A stretch of 9,584 bases of DNA from Methyloprofundus sp. (lineage in GTDB: Bacteria; Pseudomonadota; Gammaproteobacteria; Methylococcales; Methylomonadaceae): NCBI GenBank assembly GCA_030619185.1, contig JAUXBW010000071.1, forward strand, positions 1 to 9,584. Direction: 5' to 3'. This document shows, one piece after another, positions 1 through 6,084 of this stretch. How positions within the stretch are numbered: position 1 is the stretch's first letter; each line of letters opens with the position of its first letter. The notes beneath the pieces are model-generated. The model was not told the DNA's origin, did not search any database, and saw only the letters and a list, made by a program, of their open reading frames with translations. A program made the position numbers and the translations under genes.

Positions 1-36
1 CTAAGACCGCTTGGCCTCCGACTTAAAAGAAAATGA
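1..36 (+). other. possible 3' tail of an upstream gene in the injection-system cluster
   Basis: Two readings could be the end of an upstream gene. One frame runs from base 1 to a TGA at 34-36, which overlaps the ATG at 33 in an ATGA arrangement typical of coupled genes. A second frame ends in TAA at 24-26, 6 bp before that ATG. In eCIS clusters the gene before the spike is usually a small LysM-containing inner-baseplate protein (Afp7-like). The visible tail is only 7-11 codons, too short to identify, so this is an inference from gene order only. Confidence 0.25.
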
Positions 37-1779
37 TCAAGAAAAAACATACCGTCTGACAAGCCGAAAAGCATAGTTACACATACGATTCTTAGCGGCG
101 GTGCTGAAGTTTCCCGGCAATATCAACTGCTGTCAATTATTGTAAATAAAGAGGTTAACCGGATTCCAATGGCAACATTGGTTTATGTAGATGGCGAACT
201 CAGCAGTCAAACTTTTGAATTGAGCAGCCAATCCGATTTTGAACCCGGAAAAGAAATTGAAGTACAAGTGGGTTATAGCAACGACGAAAAAACGTTGTTT
301 AAAGGAATTGTGATAAAACACAGCATAAGAGTAAGAAATAAAAACTCGCTCCTTATTGTGGAATGTAAAGACAAAGCGGTTAAAATGACCGTGGCTTGTA
401 AAAACAAATATTCCGTAGAGGTGAAAGACAGCGATGTGATAGAAGAACTGATTGATGCCCACGGATTAGAAAAAGAGGTGACTGCAACAACAGTTACACA
501 CAAGCAGATTGTTCAATACAATAGTACCGACTGGGATTTTATGCTTTGCCGTGCCGATGTTAACGGACTGCTTTGTATTGCCAATGATAATATTCTTTCT
601 GTGGCTCCGCCGGAACTAAGTGCCGACGCAGCGCTAACCATTCAATATGGTGCAAGTGTTCATACGCTCGATGCCGAAATTGATGCCCGATTGCAACACA
701 AGTCAGTAAAAGGTTCTACATGGAACTACACCGACCAGGAATTGATTTCTGATACAGAAGCTGGAGAACCGTCTGTTCCAGAAGCAGGAAATCTTTCTCC
801 CGATGTTTTAGCTGATGTTATTGGTGAAGAAGAATTCAGGTTGTATAACAGCGCAAAAATTGAAGAACCTGAACTGCAAGCCTGGGTTAATGCTGCCATG
901 CTAAAAAAACGCTTGGCAAAAATCCGTGGAAAAGTTACTACCGACGGAACTGCCGATGTTTTACCCGGTGAGCTTATCCAGTTAAACGGAGTAGGCGAAA
1001 GATTTGAAGGTAAATTATTTGTTACCGGAATCAGACACCAGGTTACAGAAGGGCTTTGGCAAACCACCTTTCAGTTTGGAATTAATCCCGAATGGTTTGT
1101 ACAAACCTACAATGTTCAGCAACCATTAAGCGGTGCCATGTTGCCTGCCATTCAGGGATTGCATATCGGTATTGTAACACAGCTCAATAATGATCCGGAT
1201 GGTGAAGATCGGATTTTGGTTAAAATACCTGTTATCAATAACGATGAAGATGGCATTTGGTGCCGTGTTTCAACACTCGATGCTGGAGAAAACCGTGGAA
1301 CGTATTTCAGGCCTGAAATTGGTGATGAAATAATTGTTGGGTTTATAAATAACGACCCACGCCATGCTGTTGTGCTCGGTATGCTTAATAGCTCCGCAAA
1401 ACCTGCCCCCATTACTGCGAGCGATGACAATCATGAAAAAGGTTATGTAAGCCGTAGTGAAATGAAAATGATTTTTAATGACGATAAAATAAGCTATTCG
1501 CTGGAAACTCCCGCTGGTAATAAATTCATCATTTCTGAAGATGAAACTGCAATTCTTTTAGAGGATCAGAGCGGAAACAAAATAACGATGAATCAGGATG
1601 GGATCACTATAGAAAGTATTAAGGATATTATACTGAAAGCTGCCAATGATTTGAATGCTGAAGGCGTAAACATCGGCATAAAGGGCAGCGCTCAGGCAAA
1701 AGTAGAAGGAAGCACCGGGGCAGAAATCTCAAGTGGAGGTTCCACGAATGTAAAAGGTGCAATTGTAAATATTAATTAA
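33..1779 (+). CDS. VgrG-like spike protein of a contractile injection system (eCIS Afp8-like), start apparently frameshifted
   Basis: This is the central spike that sits at the tip of the contractile tail and pierces the target envelope, normally as a trimer. From the in-frame ATG at 169 the protein has 536 residues. Residues 1 to about 320 resemble the gp27/phage tail hub part, with the YNSTDWDFMLCRADVNGL segment near 117-134. Residues about 333-405 are the gp5-like OB fold (GIVTQLNNDPDGEDRILVKIP). Residues about 430-536 are the repetitive, Gly/Asn-rich beta-helix needle. The ATG at 169 is probably not the true start: the frame stays open back to 37 and encodes a typical hub N-terminus (SIVTHTILSGG, then QYQLLSIIVNKEVNRIP). 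The only good upstream ATG, at 33, is one base out of frame because of the A6 run at 42-47. Removing one A would give a protein of about 581 residues. The PAAR gene follows after 11 bp. VgrG of a T6SS is the alternative, but the neighbours favour eCIS. Confidence 0.88.
41..48 (+). other. A6 homopolymer with apparent +1-base insertion at the start of the spike gene
   Basis: The ATG at 33 reads eight codons and stops at TGA 57-59. With five A's instead of six, it would read MIKKNIPSDKPKS and continue without a stop into the spike frame. There is no ATG, GTG or TTG in the spike frame between the stop at 34-36 and the ATG at 169. The simplest reading is a single-base error or mutation in the run. 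Slippage during transcription or translation is possible but not shown. Confidence 0.65.
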
Positions 1780-1790
1780 AAAATAATATT

Positions 1791-2078
1791 ATGCCAATGG
1801 CTGCCAGAGTAGGAGATATGCATGTTTGCCCGATGGTTACGGGAACAGTACCGCATGTGGGTGGGCCGGTAATGCCACCCGGGACTCCAACGGTTATGAT
1901 TGGCAGAGTACCGGCAGCTAAAGTCGGCGATATGTGCACATGTGTCGGGCCACCAGATACAATTGCAGCAGGTTCGGGAACAGTTTTTATAGGTGGCACA
2001 CCGGCAGCAAGAATGGGTGACAGCACTGCACACGGCGGAACAATTGTTATAGGTTGCCCAACAGTAAATATTGGGTAA
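1791..2078 (+). CDS. PAAR-domain tip protein (eCIS Afp10-like)
   Basis: A small protein of 95 residues that caps the needle of the spike as a sharp, usually metal-bound cone. The PAAR signature is seen three times, as AARVGD at 4-9, AAKVGD at 42-47 and AARMGD at 72-77, each turn rich in Gly, Pro and Thr. His and Cys residues suited to metal binding are H11, C13, H22, C49, C51, H81 and C89, the last two in an HGGTIVIGCPTVNIG ending. It is a bare PAAR unit with no C-terminal effector domain, so it is a structural tip and not a toxin carrier. It lies 11 bp after the spike gene and 18 bp before the gp25 gene, in the same direction. No Shine-Dalgarno is seen; the leader is A/T-rich, as is usual in Bacteroidetes. 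Confidence 0.93.
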   Translation: MPMAARVGDMHVCPMVTGTVPHVGGPVMPPGTPTVMIGRVPAAKVGDMCTCVGPPDTIAAGSGTVFIGGTPAARMGDSTAHGGTIVIGCPTVNIG

Positions 2079-2096
2079 TTTTTAAAACTTACTACT

Positions 2097-2522
2097 ATGA
2101 GTGACGAATTTACAAGCAACGATTTTCTGGGAGTTGGATGGAGTTTTCCACCAACATTTAATGCTCAGACGAAAGCTGTGGAAATGACCGAAAAGGAAAT
2201 TGATATAGAGCGTAGTTTGCAGATATTGCTTACTACCACTATTGGTGAACGGGTTATGCAACCCAAGTATGGATGTAATATGAATACTTTATTGTTTGAA
2301 CCGTTGAATACAACGGTTCAAACCATTATGATAGACAAAATAAAAACAGCAATCCTGTTTTTTGAGCCGAGGATTGATGCAAAAAAGATTTCACTGAACA
2401 TGCAAAATGAGTTGGAAGGTGAAGTTTTGGTTGAAATCGAATACGTAGTGAGAGCGACCAACAGCCGTTTCAATTTTGTATTCCCATACTACATAAACGA
2501 AGGAACTGAACTGAATTTTTAA
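2097..2522 (+). CDS. GPW/gp25 family baseplate protein (eCIS Afp9-like)
   Basis: A baseplate wedge protein of 141 residues, a relative of T4 gp25 and T6SS TssE. It helps tie the tail sheath to the baseplate around the spike. The family core is visible: FLGVGWSFPPTF near residues 10-21, a DIERSLQILLTTTIGERVMQPKYGCN stretch near 36-62 (given here only as a landmark), and the downstream FEPR segment at the start of the last beta region. The GERVMQPKYGC pattern is the most diagnostic part. The complete GW(S)FPP-type N-terminus and the position between PAAR and a large baseplate gene are as in eCIS clusters rather than T6SS clusters, where TssE is normally next to tssF. The length is normal for the family. 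The next gene starts 25 bp downstream. Confidence 0.9.
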   Translation: MSDEFTSNDFLGVGWSFPPTFNAQTKAVEMTEKEIDIERSLQILLTTTIGERVMQPKYGCNMNTLLFEPLNTTVQTIMIDKIKTAILFFEPRIDAKKISLNMQNELEGEVLVEIEYVVRATNSRFNFVFPYYINEGTELNF

Positions 2523-2547
2523 TAACAGATTAATCAGTTAAATAAAA

Positions 2548-3825
2548 ATGGCAGACTGCAGCGAACATAAAAATCCATTAATTCATAGCGGAACAAATCA
2601 AATTCAAAGGATTTTGCCCGGAATGGATAAAAACAAATATGCCCGGGTTGACGAAAAAGAATATGCCGACTGGATTGTATTTGCCAATAATTTTGCAGTT
2701 TTTATAAATTATTATAACAATGCAAATGTCCTGGCGGGAAACTGGAAGCCATTTTTCTCAAGCGATATTTCGGCCCAGCTCGGCACAATTGCACTTCAAA
2801 ATATTGACCGATATCAGTTAGAAATAAAGGAACGGTTTGATTTTATTCGCAATGACGACAACAAAACCTCCTTAAATGATATCAGGATAAAATTGGAAGA
2901 ATTGTTTAGCGCCATTCTTACGCTTAGCAAATCACTTGATAACTATGTTCAGAAATTACCTGAAGAAACCTCGCTTAAACAGACGATAGATAATCTTATT
3001 AAAACAAAATTATCGCCTTCGCTTTACCGGCTGATAGCATATTATAAAGCTGCTCAAAATCATGGGTATCTGAATCACCATGTCGGACACGAATGGATGA
3101 TTTTAAATATGCCGTTGACAGATGCTGCAAAAATAATAAATACCGAAGAGCTTAGTAATGTTTGGTTTGAAGATTCGCCTTACGCAAACTGGAAAGCGTA
3201 CAAAAATCACATTGATCCTGACGAAAGTATTTTTAATAATCCGCTTACAGCCTTTGCTGACAATTTTTTAAGTATTGAACATGCGGCCAATCATAATTTA
3301 TTCACGGGTATTTTCGATACCTTTTTATCCAACTATTCAAAAATTATTCAGGAAGCCGAAAAGGAGTTACTAAAAACACTTGAAAGCTATGACAAACACA
3401 CGCCTCATTATGCATTGTTCCTAAGTTTTTTGATGTTATTCAGGTTTACACAAACCCATATTAACACCATTACACAACGGCATCTCGATTTTTATTATAA
3501 GGAAGTTTTACAGCTTCAGCCTCGTGCGGCAGAAGCAAATAAAGTACATATACTGGGAGAACTTGCAAAACAGGTTGAAACTTATTTGCTTGAACAGGGA
3601 ACCATGTTGAAAGCAGGGAAGGACAGTTTGAATAAAGATGTAACCTACGGGCTTGACAGTGATACTGTTTTTAACAAGGCAAAAGTTGCTCAGCTAAAAA
3701 CCTTCTATAAAGCATCGTCAGATGACACTATTTATGAACCGGGTTCTACTACACTTATAAAACAAAATAATACCGGACGGGTATTTGCATCGCCATTCAC
3801 CAACAGCGATAATGGAATTGACCCG
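2548..3825 (+). CDS. large eCIS baseplate protein (baseplate J/Afp11-like), N-terminal part only, cut at the junction
   Basis: The open frame runs from ATG 2548 to a stop at 3906 (452 codons). Only about 426 codons belong to this gene; the last ~26 codons, from [11 protein letters not shown] onward, are the antisense of metK. The N-terminus ([18 protein letters not shown] near residues 41-58, then KPFFSSD) and the segment [20 protein letters not shown] at 312-331, followed by [10 protein letters not shown] near 351-360 and [18 protein letters not shown], match my recollection of the big baseplate proteins in Bacteroidetes-type eCIS clusters. Those are usually well over 1000 residues with the J-like domain further on, so most of the protein is missing here. 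The region is mostly helical, with no signal peptide or membrane segment. Its place right after gp25 is that of Afp11. The family call rests on position and on remembered motifs. Confidence 0.72.
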
Positions 3826-3827
3826 GT
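3820..3827. other. chimeric junction between Bacteroidetes-like and gammaproteobacterial DNA
   Basis: On the + strand the baseplate reading makes sense to about GIDP (ending 3825). On the minus strand metK is normal to [10 protein letters not shown], whose final Gly codon is 3824-3822, and then changes to unrelated residues. The family continues after KTG with a V-x-V-x-GEIT-type segment that is absent here. The breakpoint therefore lies within a few bases of ACCCGG at 3821-3826, which both sides could share. Translation-start style also changes across this point: no Shine-Dalgarno on the left, clear ones on the right. Confidence 0.88.
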
Positions 3828-3971
3828 TTTAACCAGCGTTTCACACGCGACTCTTGATTTGGGGTCTTGTGCAAGTAAAGAGTCTAGAATTGCATCTGAT
3901 ATTTGATCAGCTACTTTATCTGGATGACCTTCCGAGACCGACTCGGAAGTAAAAATATAATCATTGCTCAT
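3822..3971 (-). CDS. metK: S-adenosylmethionine synthetase, first ~50 residues only
   Basis: MetK makes S-adenosylmethionine from ATP and methionine in the cytoplasm. The N-terminus is unmistakable: [15 protein letters not shown] at residues 5-19 with the ATP-binding HPDK motif, then [10 protein letters not shown] and [12 protein letters not shown] ending at residue 50. The complete enzyme has about 380-390 residues, so nearly 90% is missing. ATG 3971 is chosen over the TTG at 3992, which would add seven residues. The ATG has a GAAGGA ribosome-binding site 7 nt upstream and gives the usual family start. The open frame continues to 3732, but the part beyond 3822 is antisense to the baseplate gene and does not look like MetK. 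The gene is oriented as rpoD and lies behind the tRNA, with a terminator and a palindrome between. Confidence 0.93.
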
Positions 3972-3978
3972 TTTATGA

Positions 3979-3984
3979 TCCTTC
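3979..3984 (-). promoter_or_regulatory. ribosome-binding site of metK
   Basis: GAAGGA on the minus strand lies 7 nt before ATG 3971. It decides the start against the TTG at 3992, which would place this motif inside the coding region. A clear Shine-Dalgarno fits a gammaproteobacterium and contrasts with the left block. Confidence 0.75.
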
Positions 3985-4007
3985 TTTAACAAGGGATAAA
4001 TACAACC

Positions 4008-4084
4008 CTGAACTTAGGGAGATGGAAACAAATAATCGTCCGATATTGGGTAGGATTTTTGTTTCCAACTCCCTTAAAGTTCAG
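4008..4084. repeat. 77-bp imperfect palindrome in the tRNA-metK gap
   Basis: Arm 4008-4032 pairs with arm 4058-4084. About 24 of 25 positions form Watson-Crick pairs, with one A-A mismatch (4022 against 4068) and a two-base bulge (4075-4076). The 25-base loop spans 4033-4057. It lies between the terminator behind the tRNA and the metK ribosome-binding site. It has no T-tract of its own and no obvious target-site duplication. It could be the metK leader RNA structure, a dispersed palindromic repeat (REP/MITE-like) or a protein-binding site; the sequence alone does not decide. Confidence 0.85.
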
Positions 4085-4085
4085 A

Positions 4086-4115
4086 TATAAAAAAAGGCTG
4101 CATATAGCAACCTTT
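4086..4115 (-). terminator. intrinsic terminator behind the rpoD-tRNA unit
   Basis: On the minus strand AAAGGTTGC and GCAGCCTTT form a 9-bp stem (4115-4107 with 4101-4093) with one G-T wobble and a TATAT loop. A run of seven T's overlaps the base of the stem (4095-4089). It begins 8 nt after the encoded CCA of the tRNA, so it probably ends the operon transcript that carries rpoD and the tRNA. It also implies that metK needs its own promoter in the 4085-3990 region. Confidence 0.88.
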
Positions 4116-4123
4116 CAAATGGA

Positions 4124-4200
4124 TGGTGGGCCCTCCCAGACTCGAACTGGGGACCTGCCGATTATGAGTCGGATGCTCTAACCAACTGAGCTAAGGGCCC
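4124..4200 (-). tRNA. tRNA-Ile2 (CAU anticodon, read as k2CAU); elongator tRNA-Met is the alternative
   Basis: The 77-nt cloverleaf is complete, with CCA encoded. The acceptor stem is GGGCCCT/AGGGCCC, the D arm is GCTC/GAGC, the anticodon loop is CTCATAA (anticodon CAT), and the T arm is CCCAG/CTGGG with loop TTCGAGT. A CAT anticodon can mean Met or the isoleucine tRNA whose C34 becomes lysidine by TilS so that it reads AUA. Pairs C4-G69 and C5-G68, the GACTCATAATC anticodon region and the position just behind rpoD match E. coli ileX rather than metT. A generic caller will probably label it Met. It starts 13 bp after the rpoD stop with no terminator between, so it is likely processed from the rpoD transcript. 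Confidence 0.93.
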
Positions 4201-4213
4201 TAAACATTAGGTC

Positions 4214-6034
4214 TTATTCTGCGTCTAGAAAACATCTCAACTGATCTGAGCGAGATGGATGACGCAATTTACGTAGGGCTTTTGCTTCAATCTGTCTAAT
4301 GCGTTCACGAGTTACATCAAACTGCTTACCTACTTCTTCCAGGGTATGATCGGTGTTCATATTGATACCAAAACGCATACGCAAAACTTTCGACTCGCGC
4401 GCAGTTAATCCTGCCAGCACACCCTGCGTCGATTCTTTCAAGCCCTCTATTGTAGCAGACTCCACTGGAGAAAGCATCTTGGAATCCTCAATAAAGTCGC
4501 CTAGATGCGAATCTTCATCGTCGCCAATCGGTGTTTCCATGGAAATAGGCTCTTTGGCTATTTTTAGCACCTTGCGCACTTTATCTTCCGGCATCTCCAT
4601 CTGCACAGCTAACTCTTCAGGCGTTGCTTCTCTGCCTTTTTCCTGCATAATCTGTCTGGAGATACGATTGAGTTTATTAATCGTTTCAATCATATGTACT
4701 GGAATACGAATGGTTCTAGCCTGATCCGCAATCGAACGGGTTATTGCCTGACGTATCCACCAGGTTGCATAAGTTGAAAACTTATAGCCACGACGGTATT
4801 CAAATTTATCAACCGCCTTCATTAAGCCTATATTGCCTTCCTGAATTAAATCCAGAAACTGCAGGCCACGATTGGTATATTTTTTAGCAATTGAAATTAC
4901 CAGTCGTAAGTTGGCTTCAATCATATCTTTTTTAGCGCGCCTAGCTTTGGCTTCACCGATTGAAACTCGCCGACTAATATCTTTTAGCTCGGTAATAACC
5001 ATACCGTTAGCTTCCTGTATTGTCTTAAAGTGCGCCTCGACTCGTTTAATTTCCTTTTCTTTTTCCTTTAAGGCAACGGCAACAGCCTCATCTTTCCCTG
5101 CAAAACTGGAAAGCCATTTTAAATTTGCTTCATTACCAATAAAGTTATCAATGAATTCTTTGCGATTTATTTTTGCCTGTTTAACGCAAATACCCAGGAT
5201 ATTTCTTTCTTGCTCACGGATGTTTTTTGTAATAACCGCAACCATGGCAACTTGTTTTTTAAAATACTGAGGAGCCCATTTGACTTCCAGAAAACGCACC
5301 GCAAGTGCTTCAAATGCCTGATCAGTTTTTTCATGCTGATAGCCATTTTTCTTTAATGAAGACTCTACACGCTTATAAGCTTGCTTGATTTCAGCAATTT
5401 TTTCTTCAGCTTCTTCCTGGGTTGCACCTGTTGGCCCTGGATCCTCTTCCTCTTCTTCAGTATCGTCTTTAGCTGTATCCGCAGGTGTTGGTGCAACACG
5501 CGAATCATCATACTCCGGCTCGTTCAGATCAATAAAATCACTTAGGATATCCGTTAAGCGCAGACCATTTTCTTCACCTATGGTTGCAAAATCCGAAAAT
5601 AAAGACTCAACAACAAATCGAGACCGGGAAATGGCCCGTACAATCTGACGCTGACCTTCTTCAATTCTACGTGCAATCTTTAATTCTTCTGGCCGGGTTA
5701 ATAACCCTACTGAACCCATTTCCCGCATGTACATTCTAACCGGATCAGTGGTACGCCCAAACTCACTATCAACCGAGGCCAGTGCAGCAACCTCCTCTGC
5801 ATCATCATCATCGTCATCAGCGGCTATTTCTTCAGATAAATCTTCATCGTCTGGCGCAGACTCATGAACCTTGATACCCAGGCCATTGATCATGCCAATA
5901 ATGTCTTCAATTTGCTCAGGGTCAACAATTTCACTCGGCAAATGGTCATTAACCTCAGAATACGTTAAGTACCCCTGCGCTTTTCCTTTGGCAATTAATT
6001 GTTTAAGTTGGGACTGCTGCTGTTCTTGGTTCAT
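4214..6034 (-). CDS. rpoD: RNA polymerase primary sigma factor RpoD (sigma-70)
   Basis: This is the housekeeping sigma subunit that brings RNA polymerase to -10/-35 promoters. It has 606 residues, close to the 613 of E. coli. Region 1.1 spans about 1-80 and ends in an acidic run (D73-D78). Region 1.2 starts with [16 protein letters not shown] at 97-112. A non-conserved region spans about 130-365 with a second acidic run (193-198). Region 2 is at about 372-445, with [20 protein letters not shown] and the melting segment [15 protein letters not shown] at 417-431. Region 3 is at about 455-535. Region 4 is at about 545-600 with the helix-turn-helix [20 protein letters not shown] (565-584). The long non-conserved region is typical of gammaproteobacteria. 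The start at 6034 has AAGAG 8 nt upstream. It lies 50 bp after dnaG and is the last protein gene of the operon. Confidence 0.98.
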   Translation of the reverse strand: MNQEQQQSQLKQLIAKGKAQGYLTYSEVNDHLPSEIVDPEQIEDIIGMINGLGIKVHESAPDDEDLSEEIAADDDDDDAEEVAALASVDSEFGRTTDPVRMYMREMGSVGLLTRPEELKIARRIEEGQRQIVRAISRSRFVVESLFSDFATIGEENGLRLTDILSDFIDLNEPEYDDSRVAPTPADTAKDDTEEEEEDPGPTGATQEEAEEKIAEIKQAYKRVESSLKKNGYQHEKTDQAFEALAVRFLEVKWAPQYFKKQVAMVAVITKNIREQERNILGICVKQAKINRKEFIDNFIGNEANLKWLSSFAGKDEAVAVALKEKEKEIKRVEAHFKTIQEANGMVITELKDISRRVSIGEAKARRAKKDMIEANLRLVISIAKKYTNRGLQFLDLIQEGNIGLMKAVDKFEYRRGYKFSTYATWWIRQAITRSIADQARTIRIPVHMIETINKLNRISRQIMQEKGREATPEELAVQMEMPEDKVRKVLKIAKEPISMETPIGDDEDSHLGDFIEDSKMLSPVESATIEGLKESTQGVLAGLTARESKVLRMRFGINMNTDHTLEEVGKQFDVTRERIRQIEAKALRKLRHPSRSDQLRCFLDAE

Positions 6035-6045
6035 TTATCACTCTT

Positions 6046-6077
6046 AAAAATGCTATATCAAGCCATCTAGCCTGATA
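6046..6077 (-). terminator. weak hairpin with short T-run between dnaG and rpoD (possible attenuator)
   Basis: On the minus strand TATCAGGC and GCTTGATA form an 8-bp stem (6077-6070 with 6063-6056) with one G-T wobble and a 6-base loop. Five bases separate it from five T's (6050-6046), just before the rpoD ribosome-binding site. The stem is AU-rich and the T-run is displaced, so full termination is unlikely. It may instead be a partial terminator or an RNA-processing site; both kinds of element occur in the E. coli rpsU-dnaG-rpoD operon. Confidence 0.3.
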
Positions 6078-6084
6078 AAGAAAA

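Noticed and set aside
41..48. Programmed -1 frameshift at AAAAAAC in the spike gene
   Set aside because: The ATG frame needs a +1 shift to reach the spike frame; a -1 shift leads to the third frame, which stops soon after (TAG at 74-76).
133..1430. Minus-strand open frames opposite the spike gene
   Set aside because: They are shadows of a clearly coding + strand frame and have no recognisable motifs.
3826..3906. C-terminal 26 residues of the baseplate frame as a real domain
   Set aside because: This stretch is exactly antisense to the conserved metK start, so it is an artefact of the join.
3732..3992. 86-residue minus-strand protein as a novel small gene
   Set aside because: It is the metK N-terminus plus antisense of the baseplate gene; nothing beyond the junction looks like a protein family, and its TTG start is poorer than the ATG at 3971.
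3907..4090. SAM-responsive riboswitch in front of metK
   Set aside because: The palindrome does not show the conserved core of the SAM-I, SAM-II or SAH classes that I can recall, and has a single long stem with a loop and not a multi-helix junction. It is left as an unassigned palindrome.
4353..5648. Plus-strand open frames opposite rpoD
   Set aside because: They lie entirely within rpoD on the other strand, have no ribosome-binding sites and show Ser/Ile-rich composition typical of antisense translation.
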